A stretch of 64,000 bases of DNA from CAYWMY01 sp046352935 (GTDB lineage Bacteria > Pseudomonadota > Gammaproteobacteria > Steroidobacterales > Steroidobacteraceae). Positions 42,973 through 51,737 of this stretch are shown piece after piece. Each line of letters starts with the position of its first letter. Within the stretch, counting starts at the first letter, position 1. Under the pieces are notes generated by a model. The model had not been told where the DNA came from. It saw nothing but the letters and a program-made list of their open reading frames with translations, and did no database searches. Made by a program: the position numbers and the translations under genes. The DNA lies in contig JAXMGR010000001.1 in assembly GCA_046352935.1 (NCBI GenBank), forward strand, positions 256,341 through 320,340. The letters run 5' to 3'.

Positions 42973-44016
42973 ATGAAGTTCAGTTGCATGGTATGGCCGC
43001 ATTCCGGCAGTGATGTGGATCCCGTCGTCCGGCTGGCGCAGACAGCGGAGGAATGCGGATTCGAGACGGTATACGTCGGCGACTCGCAGATGATCTGGAA
43101 TGACGTCTGGGTCACGCTCGCGGCCTGCGCGACGGCTACGAAGCGCGTGCGCCTCGGCACCGGCGTCACGAACACGGTCACGCGCCACCCGGCCGTCACC
43201 GCCAATGCCATCATGACGCTCAACATGCTGAGCCACGGCCGGGCCGTGCTCGGGGTTGGTGCCGGTGATTCGGCCGTACGTACCGCGGGACTGTCACCCG
43301 CGCGCCTGCCCGAGATCCGGCAGCGCATGGAGTTCATGCGCGCACTGCTGGATGGCAAGGAGGTCGAGGCACTGCGTCCGAGCGAGGAACTCGCGAAGAA
43401 CACCTGGGGACGCGTCGACAAGGTGCGTCTCGTCGGTGCCGAGCGCTGGGGCAGGCTGCCGCTGCAGCTCGCGGCCATGGGGCCGAAGTCGGCGGAGGCC
43501 GCCGGCGAGTTCTGCGACGGCGTGATCGTCGACGGACACATGGGGGGCAATGCCGAAGGCGTGCGCGCCACGGTGCAGGCGGTCCGCAGTGGCGCCGCAA
43601 GGGCCGGCCGGGACCTGAAGGACTTCCGGTTCATCGCGGCCATCGACGCCGCCATCGACGATGACCGCCGGCGCGCGCTCGACAAGGTGCGGCCGACGGC
43701 CGCACGAAACATCGCGCGCAAGCCCTGGCTGCCCGACACACTCGGTGTGGCGCACGCGGACGTCGTCAAGGCCGTTTCCGAGTCCTACAGGTTCTACGAG
43801 CACCTCGACCTGACGGCCCGGCACCGCGAGCTGATCCCCGACGAGGTGGCCATGAAGTGCTGCATCGCCGGTACGCCGCAGGACTGCGTGGACAAGGCGC
43901 GCGAGTTGCAGGAGGCCGGGATCACGGAGACCTCGATCTTCATCACCTCGCAGGACGAGGCGGGATCCCACCGCGTGCTGCGACGGTTCGCGAACGAGGT
44001 CATTCCGAAGATCTAG
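42973..44016 (+). CDS. LLM-class flavin-dependent oxidoreductase
   Basis: 347 residues from the ATG preceded by GGGGGGCAGGAC. Luciferase-like TIM-barrel features: MKFSCMVWPHSGSDVDPVVR, RLGTGVTNTVTRHPAVTANA, LGVGAGDSAVRTAGLSP, LPLQLAAMGPKSAEAAGEF, CDGVIVDG. It resembles methylene-tetrahydromethanopterin reductase-like enzymes, which use F420 or FMN; the cofactor cannot be decided here. It is linked to the dehydrogenase/hydratase fusion and is presumably part of the same catabolic route, perhaps reducing or oxygenating a CoA-bound intermediate. A GC hairpin follows its stop. Confidence 0.87.
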   Translation: MKFSCMVWPHSGSDVDPVVRLAQTAEECGFETVYVGDSQMIWNDVWVTLAACATATKRVRLGTGVTNTVTRHPAVTANAIMTLNMLSHGRAVLGVGAGDSAVRTAGLSPARLPEIRQRMEFMRALLDGKEVEALRPSEELAKNTWGRVDKVRLVGAERWGRLPLQLAAMGPKSAEAAGEFCDGVIVDGHMGGNAEGVRATVQAVRSGAARAGRDLKDFRFIAAIDAAIDDDRRRALDKVRPTAARNIARKPWLPDTLGVAHADVVKAVSESYRFYEHLDLTARHRELIPDEVAMKCCIAGTPQDCVDKARELQEAGITETSIFITSQDEAGSHRVLRRFANEVIPKI

Positions 44017-44044
44017 CACCCTGTCCGGGCATTCCTCATGGCCT

Positions 44045-44073
44045 CGCCCCCGACACATCTCGCGCCGGGGGCG
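44045..44073. terminator. GC hairpin after the LLM gene
   Basis: CGCCCCCG (44045-44052) and CGGGGGCG (44066-44073) form an 8-bp perfect stem with a 13-base loop in the 153-base gap between the LLM gene and the convergent thiolase gene. No T-run follows; probably a weak or Rho-assisted terminator. Confidence 0.4.
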
Positions 44074-44169
44074 GCTCGAATGACGTGATGCAGTCGTTCC
44101 ACTCGGGGAAGGAGCAACGCCGCCCGGAGTCGGTGCGCGTCGCGCCCGGCACTACTCGGGTCGACGCCG

Positions 44170-45384
44170 TCAGTCGCCCTTGCGGGCGTCCACGCCGATC
44201 ACCACCGCCATCGCGGAGTCGCCGGCGGCGCAGCCCACGAACAGACCGAGACCGCCGCCGCGCAGCACGAGTTCCTCGATGAGCTCGATCGTCGCGCGCA
44301 GTCCTGTCGGAGCGTTCGGATGGCCGTATACGAGCGATGATCCGTGGTTGTTCATCCGCATCACGTCCGTTCCAGTGGCCTTCGCAAACGCGATGTCGTT
44401 GACCGCGAACGGGTTGTGGGTGTTGATCGCCGCGAGATCGTGGACGCCGAGACCCGCGGCGGTCAGCGCGCGCCGGGCCGCCTCGATGGGCGCCTCCGGC
44501 ATGAACGCGAGTTCGGCGCGGGCGGTACCGAAGCCCCTGATGCCGATGCGGATCGCGGGATCGCGTGCGAGTTCGCGCGCGCGTCCTGGCGATGTCACGA
44601 CGATCGCCGCGTTGCCATCGGCCGGGTGGGTCTGGGCACCGTAGGTGACCGTGCCACCCTCGATGACCGGCTTCAGTGCCGCGAGACCCTCCGCAGTCGA
44701 GAAACGGATGCCCTCGTCGCCCTCGAGGGTCGCGACAGTCCTGCGGAATCTTGCGTCGGGAACCGCGAACGGCAGGCTCATGTAACGCCTCTGAAAGGCG
44801 CGATCGTCGGCGAGCGCCGATCGGTACTGCTCTTCGCGACGCAGCACGAGATCGTGCTGCTCGACCAGCCCGACGCCGAACTTCTTCGCGACGTTCTCGG
44901 CGGTCTGCGTCATGGAGTGGCCGCCGAAGGGATCGCAGGCCATGTTGTCGAGGATGAAGTCCTCGGCCTCGCCCGTACCGCCGCTGCCGCCCGGATTCGG
45001 ATAGTAGAGGTGGGGGCCGTTGGAAGTCCGGTCGCAGGCGATGGCGAGGGCGCAGGTCGCGTCTCCCGCCGCGACCTCGCGCACAGCGGTCTGGAGGGCA
45101 CGCGCGCTGGTCGCGCAGGCCTGGGACACGGTCGGCCCGGCAACCTTCGGTCCACCGCAGAGCGACATGAGCCAGGGGAGCCCGTAGAAGCAGCCTCGCT
45201 CGGGGCGTGTTGTGCCGAGCACCCCGAAGTCGAACAGACCGGCATCGAGCCCGCGAGCGGCCAGCTCGCGCTTCGCGACGTGAGCTGCGAGCTTCAGGCT
45301 GTGCAGCTGCGAGAGCCCGCCCTGCCAGCGGGCGAACGGCGTCGACCAGTACAGTCCATGAGGGATCTCGGCCAGTACGGGCAT
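44170..45384 (-). CDS. Thiolase-family acyl-CoA acetyltransferase
   Basis: 404 residues. The acyl-accepting Cys is Cys90 in TVSQACATSARALQ. The C-terminal blocks are INTHNPFAVNDIAFAK, MNNHGSSLVYGHPNAPTG (catalytic His) and FVGCAAGDSAMAVVIG (second catalytic Cys). Several residues differ from bulk biosynthetic and degradative thiolases, so chain-length and substrate are unclear. Thiolytic cleavage of a 3-oxoacyl-CoA would fit the surrounding beta-oxidation-like genes. It follows the MarR gene on the same strand, 90 bases downstream. The start MPVLAEIPHG removes unsupported Arg-rich frame. Confidence 0.87.
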   Translation of the reverse strand: MPVLAEIPHGLYWSTPFARWQGGLSQLHSLKLAAHVAKRELAARGLDAGLFDFGVLGTTRPERGCFYGLPWLMSLCGGPKVAGPTVSQACATSARALQTAVREVAAGDATCALAIACDRTSNGPHLYYPNPGGSGGTGEAEDFILDNMACDPFGGHSMTQTAENVAKKFGVGLVEQHDLVLRREEQYRSALADDRAFQRRYMSLPFAVPDARFRRTVATLEGDEGIRFSTAEGLAALKPVIEGGTVTYGAQTHPADGNAAIVVTSPGRARELARDPAIRIGIRGFGTARAELAFMPEAPIEAARRALTAAGLGVHDLAAINTHNPFAVNDIAFAKATGTDVMRMNNHGSSLVYGHPNAPTGLRATIELIEELVLRGGGLGLFVGCAAGDSAMAVVIGVDARKGD

Positions 45385-45474
45385 GTGGTCACTCCGGGGC
45401 GACGGATCGCCGGGACGGGCGCCGGTACGCCCTGGAAGAGCCCCGCCGCGGATGCGGGCGGCGGCCAACCGGTC

Positions 45475-45993
45475 TCAGATCTGCCGATCGGCCTCGATCG
45501 AGGCCCGCAGCTCACCCAGCATGTTCATGAGCTCGTCGATGCGCTCGTCGGACAGCCCGCCAAACATCCGATCGACCCATTGCTCGTGCGTCTTCGCCAT
45601 CTTCACGAAGGCCTGCCGGCCCTTGCGCGTGAGGCGTACGGTTGCGACACGGCGGTCAGCCTTGTCTGAAATGCGCAGAACCCAGCTGTCCTCGAGCAGC
45701 CGGTTGACGACAGCGGTGACATTGCCGTTCGAGACCATCATGAAGCGCGAGAGCTGTCCCATGGTCAGCCCTTCCGGGTGGCGCTCCAGTGCCGCCAGCA
45801 CGTCGAAGCGCGGGAGGGTCGTGGCGAACTCGGAATCGAGCCGAGCGCGGATGCGTTTCTCGACGATCATGGTGCAGCTCAGCAGCTTCAGCCACAATCG
45901 CAGCGACCTCTTGCTGTGCGGCGCGCCGCCCAGCTTGTCGCGGTATGTGGTGACTGGGCCGGTCGGATTGTCCATCGCGTCATCATACACCAT
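45475..45993 (-). CDS. MarR-family transcriptional regulator
   Basis: 172 residues (or 166 from an internal ATG at 45975). The winged helix shows LPRFDVLAALERHPEGLTMG then QLSRFMMVSNGNVTAVVNRL and the wing DKADRRVATVRLTRKGRQAF. MarR proteins of aromatic catabolism are usually repressors released by a CoA thioester or acid. It diverges from the monooxygenase-OYE operon with 64 bases between start codons; a motif TTTCAAG-CC-TAAA there recurs at two other catabolic promoters. It is probably the local regulator and autoregulated. Confidence 0.9.
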   Translation of the reverse strand: MVYDDAMDNPTGPVTTYRDKLGGAPHSKRSLRLWLKLLSCTMIVEKRIRARLDSEFATTLPRFDVLAALERHPEGLTMGQLSRFMMVSNGNVTAVVNRLLEDSWVLRISDKADRRVATVRLTRKGRQAFVKMAKTHEQWVDRMFGGLSDERIDELMNMLGELRASIEADRQI

Positions 45994-46006
45994 TGCGGCG
46001 CAACTG

Positions 46007-46019
46007 TTTCAAGCCTAAA
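46007..46019. promoter_or_regulatory. Candidate MarR operator in the marR/monooxygenase gap
   Basis: TTTCAAGCCTAAA, a match to TTTYAAG-N2-TAWA also found at 40819 and 57822. It is 14 bases from the marR start and 38 bases from the monooxygenase start, where a repressor could block both divergent units. The match is by eye; binding is inferred. Confidence 0.5.
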
Positions 46020-46057
46020 CTAACTGCGCATCGGCCGGCGGCTCGAGAGGAGACTGG

Positions 46058-48352
46058 ATGCGCATCGCATGCCTGGGTGGCGGTCCCGCGGGAGTGTTCT
46101 TCGCCATCCTGATGAAACAGTCCGACCCGGGTGCGGACATCACCGTGATCGAACGCAACCGGGCCGACGACACCTTCGGCTGGGGCATCGTGTTCTCGGA
46201 CCGGACCATGGAAGGGTTCCGTGCGGCGGATCCGTGGGTGGTCCGCGAAATCGAGCGCAATTTCCGGCACTGGGACGACATCGACGTCTTCTTCCGCGGG
46301 CGACGCATCACCTCGGGGGGGCACGCCTTCTGCGGCATCTCGCGCATGAAGCTGCTGCAGATCATGCATCAGCGCGCCGAGGAACTCGGTGTCAGGCTCG
46401 TCTTCTCGACCGAGTTCCAGGATCCAGACGAGTTTGCTGTCACGCACGACCTGGTCGTGGGATCGGACGGTGTCTTCTCCACGGTGCGCGGCCGGTACGA
46501 GAGCATCTTCAATCCGCGCATCGACGTCCGCACCTGCCGGTTCATCTGGCTGGGAACCCGCAAGAAGCTCGACAACTTCACGTTCGCGTTCCGCGAGACG
46601 CCCTGCGGCTGGTTCAACCTGCACGCCTACCGCTTCGACGACGAGTGGTCCACCTTCATCGTCGAGACGCCCGAGCCCAACTGGTACCGCGCCGGGCTCG
46701 ACCGGAAGTCACCGGAGGAATCCGTCGCGTTCTGCGAGGAACTGTTCGCGGACCTGCTCGACGGCAACCGGCTCGTTTCGAACGCACGGCACCTGCGCGG
46801 CTCGGCGGTGTGGCTCAAGTTCAACCGCGTGCTCTGCGAACGCTGGTGGCACAGAAACATGGTGCTCATCGGCGATGCGGCCCACACGGCCCACTTCGCG
46901 ATCGGTTCGGGAACCAAGCTCGCGATGGAGGACGCGATGGCGCTCCGCGACGTGCTCATGAGCACCGACGGCGACGTGCCGAACCGTCTGCAGCGTTACC
47001 AGGACCTCCGCGAGATCGAGGCCCTGAAGCTGCAGTCGGCCGCGCGCAACCGCATGACGTGGTTCGAGGAGATCGAGCGCTACGTGAGGCTCGAGCCCGA
47101 GCAGTTCGCGTTCTCGCTGCTGACGGCGAGCCAGCGCGTCGGCCACGACAACCTGAAGCTGCGCGATGCCGCCTATGTCACGGGCTACGACGCCTGGTTC
47201 GCCAAGCGCTGCGGCGTCGACCGCACACCGCCCCCGCCGCCGATGTTCACTCCGTTCACGGTCAAGGGACTCACGCTCAAGAACCGCGTCGTCGTCTCGC
47301 CGATGGCCACGTACTCGGCAACGGACGGCGTGCCCGGAGACTTCCACCTGATCCACTACGGCAGCCGGGCGATGGGTGGCGCGGCGCTGGTGTACACGGA
47401 AATGACCGGCGTTTCTCCCGACGCGCGCATCACACCGGGTTGCACCGGCATCTGGAACGACGCGCAGGGCACTGCCTGGAAGCGTATCGTCGACGCAGTC
47501 CACGCGCAGAGTTCCGCGAGGATCGCCCTGCAGATCGGGCATTCCGGCCGCAAGGGTTCGACACGGCTCGCGTGGGAGGGCATCGATCAGCCGCTCGCTG
47601 CCGGCAACTGGCCGCTGGTCTCGGCGTCGCCGCTGCCCTACATCGCGGGCGTGTCCCAGACGCCTCGCGAAGCCACCATCGAGGATCTCGAGCGAATCAA
47701 GGCGGATTTCGTCGCCGCCGCGCGGCGCGGCGCCGCGGCCGGTTTCGACTGGCTGGAACTGCACGCTGCACACGGTTACCTGCTGTCGTCGTTCATCTCA
47801 CCGCTCACGAACCGGCGCGAGGACAAGTTCGGCGGCAGCCTCGAGAACCGATGCCGCTTTCCGCTCGAGGTGCTGGCCGCCGTCCGCGCCGTGTGGCCTG
47901 CCGACCGGCCGATGTCGGTGCGCCTCTCGGCGCACGACTGGGTGGCCGGCGGCATTCTCCCTGCGGACGCGGCCGAGGTCGCGAAGATGTTCAAGGCGGC
48001 AGGCGTCGACGTGATCTCGGTGTCTTCGGGACAGGTCAGCCACGACGAGGAGCCAGTCTACGGTCGCATGTTCCAGGTGCCGTTTTCGGACCGGATCCGC
48101 AACGAGGTCGGCATACCGACGATCGTGGCCGGGAACATCTGGGAGCACGACCACGTCAACACGATCATCGGCGCCGGCCGCGCCGATCTCTGCGCGCTCG
48201 CACGACCGCACCTCGCCGATCCGGCATGGACGCTGCATGCGGCTGCCGCGCAGGCATATGGGGATGTCGAGTGGGCCAGGCCGTATCTCGGTGGCAAGCT
48301 GCAGCTCGAACGCAATCTGGAGCGCACGGCGCAGATCGCGCTCAATGCCTGA
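46058..48352 (+). CDS. FAD monooxygenase-OYE fusion acting on an aryl-CoA (salicylyl-CoA 5-hydroxylase / 2-aminobenzoyl-CoA monooxygenase-reductase type)
   Basis: 764 residues; ribosome site GAGGAGAC. The N-terminal 390 residues are a group A flavin hydroxylase: RIACLGGGPAGVFFAILMKQ, VVGSDGVFSTVRGRY, VLIGDAAHTAHFAIGSGTKL. From about 397 it is an Old Yellow Enzyme: FTPFTVKGLTLKNRVVVSPM, IALQIGHSGRKGST, HAAHGYLLSSFISPLTNRRE and IVAGNIW. This architecture is that of 2-aminobenzoyl-CoA monooxygenase/reductase of Azoarcus and of proteins named bifunctional salicylyl-CoA 5-hydroxylase/oxidoreductase. It hydroxylates and then dearomatises an ortho-substituted benzoyl-CoA. The neighbouring SDR, crotonase, acyl-CoA dehydrogenase and RidA-like genes match the aminobenzoate version best. 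The exact substrate is inferred. Confidence 0.87.
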   Translation: MRIACLGGGPAGVFFAILMKQSDPGADITVIERNRADDTFGWGIVFSDRTMEGFRAADPWVVREIERNFRHWDDIDVFFRGRRITSGGHAFCGISRMKLLQIMHQRAEELGVRLVFSTEFQDPDEFAVTHDLVVGSDGVFSTVRGRYESIFNPRIDVRTCRFIWLGTRKKLDNFTFAFRETPCGWFNLHAYRFDDEWSTFIVETPEPNWYRAGLDRKSPEESVAFCEELFADLLDGNRLVSNARHLRGSAVWLKFNRVLCERWWHRNMVLIGDAAHTAHFAIGSGTKLAMEDAMALRDVLMSTDGDVPNRLQRYQDLREIEALKLQSAARNRMTWFEEIERYVRLEPEQFAFSLLTASQRVGHDNLKLRDAAYVTGYDAWFAKRCGVDRTPPPPPMFTPFTVKGLTLKNRVVVSPMATYSATDGVPGDFHLIHYGSRAMGGAALVYTEMTGVSPDARITPGCTGIWNDAQGTAWKRIVDAVHAQSSARIALQIGHSGRKGSTRLAWEGIDQPLAAGNWPLVSASPLPYIAGVSQTPREATIEDLERIKADFVAAARRGAAAGFDWLELHAAHGYLLSSFISPLTNRREDKFGGSLENRCRFPLEVLAAVRAVWPADRPMSVRLSAHDWVAGGILPADAAEVAKMFKAAGVDVISVSSGQVSHDEEPVYGRMFQVPFSDRIRNEVGIPTIVAGNIWEHDHVNTIIGAGRADLCALARPHLADPAWTLHAAAAQAYGDVEWARPYLGGKLQLERNLERTAQIALNA

Positions 48353-48539
48353 ACATCTGCCTGGAATGCCGCGACTCCGGTGGCCGGCCGTCGTCCTGAG
48401 TTGCGGTGCCTTCGTTCCGGGCCGTCGCGGGGATCGCCGGTTGCGTCGTAGCAATTGAGGTTTGGACTCGAACCATCATGCCATCAACACGTCACTCCAT
48501 GTCGGCTGCAATCGTGCTGGTGCCCCGGGGAGCCACGCC

Positions 48540-49313
48540 ATGACCGCCGGTACGCTCGCCGGCCGGCACGCACTGGTGACAGGCGCCGGCAAGGGCACCG
48601 GTGCAGCCATCGTGGCCGCGCTTTCCTCCGCGGGCGCAGCCGTGACGCTGCTCGGCCGGGACCGGTCCGGTCTCGAACGCACCGCGGCCAGGTGCCCGGG
48701 GCGCAGTCACGTCGTGTGCGCTGATGTGACGGACCCGGCCGCGCTCAGGGCCGCGATCGCGGACGCATCGTCGGCGATCGGGGCGGTCGACGTGCTCGTC
48801 AACAACGCGGGCGCGGCCGCGAGCGAACCGTTCCACCGGAGCACCGACGAAGCGTGGCAATGGATGCTGGCTCTCAACATGACCGGTCCCCGTGTCGCCA
48901 TGCGCGAGGTCCTGCCGGGCATGCTGGCGCGCGACTATGGCCGCATCGTGAACATCGCGAGCACCGCCGGACTCACGGGCTATGCGTACACGGCAGCATA
49001 CTGCGCGGCCAAGCACGGTCTCGTCGGATTGACTCGTTCCGTCGCACGCGAGGTGGCCCGGCGCAACATCACGGTCAACGCCGTGTGTCCCGGGTACACC
49101 GATACGGAGATGGTCGAGAACGCGGTGTCGAACATCGTGGCGAAGACCGGGCGCTCCAGAGCCGAAGCGCTGGGGGCGCTCACGGCGAACAATCCCCAGG
49201 GCCGGCTGGTCCGCGTCGAAGAGGTCGCCAGCACCGTGCTGTGGCTGTGCTCGCCGGGGTCCGAAAGCGTTACCGGCCAGAGCATCCTTCTGGCCGGCGG
49301 GGAGTTGATGTGA
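48540..49313 (+). CDS. SDR-family NAD(P)-dependent oxidoreductase
   Basis: 257 residues, classical short-chain dehydrogenase. Cofactor site HALVTGAGKGTGAAIVAALS, LVNNAGAA, catalytic Ser in VNIASTAGLTG and YxxxK in AAYCAAKHGL, C-terminal NAVCPGYTDTEM. Similar to 3-oxoacyl or 3-hydroxyacyl-CoA reducing/oxidising SDRs; it likely acts on a hydroxylated ring-derived CoA ester. Ribosome site GGGGAG; the crotonase GTG overlaps its stop. A 187-base gap separates it from the monooxygenase gene, with no clear promoter. Confidence 0.9.
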   Translation: MTAGTLAGRHALVTGAGKGTGAAIVAALSSAGAAVTLLGRDRSGLERTAARCPGRSHVVCADVTDPAALRAAIADASSAIGAVDVLVNNAGAAASEPFHRSTDEAWQWMLALNMTGPRVAMREVLPGMLARDYGRIVNIASTAGLTGYAYTAAYCAAKHGLVGLTRSVAREVARRNITVNAVCPGYTDTEMVENAVSNIVAKTGRSRAEALGALTANNPQGRLVRVEEVASTVLWLCSPGSESVTGQSILLAGGELM

Positions 49314-50134
49314 GTCATTCCGGTTTCATCGCGGCCGAGTATCGCGCACGGCACTTCGAGTGGACCTTCGCCGATGGCGTGGGCTTCGTGACCCTGGATC
49401 GGCCCGAGCGCAAGAACCCGCTCACATTCGACAGCTACGCCGAGATGCGCGACCTGTTCCGCGAGCTGGCGTATGCACGCGACGTGCGGGCCGTGGTACT
49501 CGGTGGGGCGGGCGGAAACTTCTGCTCCGGCGGCGACGTGCACGACATCATCGGCCCGCTGACGAAGATGAGCATGCCGGAGCTGCTCGACTTCACGCGC
49601 ATGACGGGCGATCTCGTCAAGGCGATGCGCGCCTGCCCCCAACCCGTCGTGGCCGCAGTCGACGGCGTCTGCGCTGGTGCCGGCGCCATCCTCGCCATGG
49701 CTTCGGACCTGCGTCTCGGCACGCCGCGTGCGAAGGTGGCCTTCCTGTTCACGCGCGTCGGCCTCGCGGGTTGCGACATGGGCGCCTGCGCGATCCTGCC
49801 GCGGATCATCGGGCAGGGGCGGGCGGCCGAACTGCTGTTCACGGGTCGCGCGATGTCCGGCGACGAGGCGGCGTCGTGGGGGTTCTTCAACCGCCTCGTG
49901 GCGGCCGAGGACCTGCAGGACGCCGCGCGGGGCCTCGCACTCGAACTCGCCCGCGGCCCCGGCTTCGCGCACGGCATGACCAAGACCATGCTCAACCAGG
50001 AGTGGAGCATGGGGCTCGGTGAGGCCATCGAGTCCGAGGCGCAGGCGCAGGCAATCTGCATGCAGACCCGCGACTTCGGTCGTGCCTACGAATCTTTCGT
50101 GGCCAGGCGCAAGCCGGAATTCCAGGGTGACTGA
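49310..50134 (+). CDS. Enoyl-CoA hydratase/isomerase (crotonase) family protein
   Basis: 274 residues from a GTG overlapping the SDR stop. Crotonase blocks: VGFVTLDRPERKNPLTFDSY, oxyanion GNFCSGGDVHDI, VDGVCAGAGAILAMASDLRL. The usual second catalytic Glu segment (PEIxLG) reads FTRVGLAGCDMGACAILPRI, lacking that Glu, so plain hydration of enoyl-CoA is less certain; isomerase, hydrolase or ring-opening chemistry is possible. Members with this FTRVGLAG variant accompany aryl-CoA clusters (from memory). The acyl-CoA dehydrogenase start overlaps its stop (TGATG). Confidence 0.87.
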   Translation: MSHSGFIAAEYRARHFEWTFADGVGFVTLDRPERKNPLTFDSYAEMRDLFRELAYARDVRAVVLGGAGGNFCSGGDVHDIIGPLTKMSMPELLDFTRMTGDLVKAMRACPQPVVAAVDGVCAGAGAILAMASDLRLGTPRAKVAFLFTRVGLAGCDMGACAILPRIIGQGRAAELLFTGRAMSGDEAASWGFFNRLVAAEDLQDAARGLALELARGPGFAHGMTKTMLNQEWSMGLGEAIESEAQAQAICMQTRDFGRAYESFVARRKPEFQGD

Positions 50135-51336
50135 TGCACTGGTCCGCGGAACACGTCGAATGGCCGTTCTTCGATGGGCCGCAGCGCGAGCTCGCCGCAT
50201 CCCTGACCGAGTGGACGGCGCGCGAGCTGGCCGGCTCCGGTCCGCATCCGCACACCCGGGATGCCGTGGACGCACGCTGTCGCGAACTCGTCCGCGCACT
50301 GGGTGCGGGCGGCTTCACTCGATATTGCGTGCGCGCTGAAGACGGCGGGGCACTGCCGGAGTTCGATGCGCGCGCGATCTGCCTGATCCGCGAGGCGCTT
50401 GCCTGTGCCGACGGGCTCGCGGATTTCGCGTTCGCGATGCAGGGCCTCGGCAGCGGGGCGATCTCGCTCGCAGGCTCCGCGGACCTCCGGCGGCACTACC
50501 TCCCGCGCGTCGCACGGGGCGAGGCCATCGCCGCCTTCGCGCTGTCGGAACCGCAGGCCGGTTCCGACGTCGCGGCGCTGGAGCTGCGTGCGCGACCGGA
50601 GGGCGGGTTCTATGTGCTCGACGGCGAAAAAACCTGGATTTCGAATGGTGGCATTGCTGATTTCTACTGCGTGTTCGCGCGCACTCAGGACGCGGAGTGC
50701 CGCCCCGATGGCAGTATCGCCGCGAAGGGCATCACCGCGTTCGTCGTCGACGCTGGCACGCCCGGCCTCGAGGTCGCGGAGCGCATCGACGTCATGGCCC
50801 CGCATCCGCTCGCCCGGCTGCGCTTCGCCGGATGCCGGGTCCCGGCGTCGCAGCGCATCGGCGCGGACGGCGAGGGCTTCAAGATCGCCATGCGGACGCT
50901 GGATGTCTTCCGGACTTCGGTCGCCGCGGCCGCGCTGGGTTTCGCGCGCCGTGCCCTGGGCGAGGCGCTGCGGCAGGCGCGCGGGCGCCGGATGTTCGGC
51001 CAGGTGCTGGCCGACTTCCAGATGACGCAGGCGGCACTCGCGGAGATGGCGACTGACATCGATGCCGCGGCGCTGCTCGTCTACCGCGCCGCCTGGCAGC
51101 GCGACCGTGGCGGCCCGGTCACCGCGGCTGCGGCAATGGCGAAGATGACGGCGACCGAATCGGCGCAGCGTGTCATCGACCGGGCCGTGCAGATGTTCGG
51201 TGGACGCGGTGTGGTCAGCGGTGAGACGGTCGAGAGGCTCTATCGCGAGATCCGTGCGCTGCGTATCTACGAGGGCGCGACGGAGGTGCAGAAGATCATT
51301 GTCGCCAGGGAGCTGCTGGCGAAGGACGGCAACTGA
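50134..51336 (+). CDS. Acyl-CoA dehydrogenase
   Basis: 400 residues. FAFAMQGLGSGAISLAGSAD, FALSEPQAGSDVAALELRAR, KTWISNGGIADFYCVFARTQ and the C-terminal QMFGGRGVVSGETVERLYRE then LRIYEGATEVQKIIVARELL are standard, with the catalytic-base Glu in IYEGATE. FAD enzyme that introduces a double bond into an acyl-CoA, passing electrons to ETF. In this operon it likely oxidises a cyclohexane- or dicarboxylate-type CoA ester after dearomatisation. Overlapping junctions on both sides show tight coupling. Confidence 0.92.
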   Translation: MHWSAEHVEWPFFDGPQRELAASLTEWTARELAGSGPHPHTRDAVDARCRELVRALGAGGFTRYCVRAEDGGALPEFDARAICLIREALACADGLADFAFAMQGLGSGAISLAGSADLRRHYLPRVARGEAIAAFALSEPQAGSDVAALELRARPEGGFYVLDGEKTWISNGGIADFYCVFARTQDAECRPDGSIAAKGITAFVVDAGTPGLEVAERIDVMAPHPLARLRFAGCRVPASQRIGADGEGFKIAMRTLDVFRTSVAAAALGFARRALGEALRQARGRRMFGQVLADFQMTQAALAEMATDIDAAALLVYRAAWQRDRGGPVTAAAAMAKMTATESAQRVIDRAVQMFGGRGVVSGETVERLYREIRALRIYEGATEVQKIIVARELLAKDGN

Positions 51337-51734
51337 TGCACAGGGTGTTGCAGCCGGAGGGATGGCCGCGTCCACGGGGATTCTCCAACGGCATGTCGGC
51401 GAGCGGACGCATGGTATTCGTGGCTGGCCAGATCGGCTGGGATGCGCAGGGAAGGTTTCCAAGTTCGTCGCTCGCCGGGCAGACGCGACAGGCGCTCGTG
51501 AACATCCGCGCAGTGCTCGCGGAGGACGGCGCGCGGCCGGAACACATCGTGCGCATGACCTGGTACGTCACGAGCCGGCAGGAGTACCACGAGCAGCAGC
51601 AGGAACTCGGCCGTGTCTATCGCGAGGTCATGGGCTGCCATTACCCGACGATGTCGGTCGTGCAGGTCGTGGCACTGATCGAGAGCGCGGCGAAGGTGGA
51701 GATCGAGGTGACGGCGGTCGTGCCGGCGGACTGA
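51336..51734 (+). CDS. RidA/YjgF-family protein lacking the catalytic arginine
   Basis: 132 residues. Overall a Rid fold: VFVAGQIGWDAQGRFPSSSL, QTRQALVNIRAVLAEDG, KVEIEVTAVVPAD. The active-site position that reads YPARS with Arg105 in RidA reads YPTMS here (residues 103-107), so canonical imine/enamine hydrolysis is doubtful. Rid proteins without this Arg, including some near aminobenzoate and aminomuconate pathways, are thought to have different roles. Its place between an acyl-CoA dehydrogenase and an OYE suggests it handles an amino- or imino-substituted intermediate. Start overlaps the previous stop (TGATG). Confidence 0.88.
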   Translation: MHRVLQPEGWPRPRGFSNGMSASGRMVFVAGQIGWDAQGRFPSSSLAGQTRQALVNIRAVLAEDGARPEHIVRMTWYVTSRQEYHEQQQELGRVYREVMGCHYPTMSVVQVVALIESAAKVEIEVTAVVPAD

Positions 51735-51737
51735 CGC

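Noticed and set aside
48440..48480. Stretch whose complement reads GGTTCGAGTCC, like a tRNA T-arm
   Set aside because: Only three stem pairs form, the acceptor stem has no partner, and no anticodon arm can be built; at most a decayed fragment.
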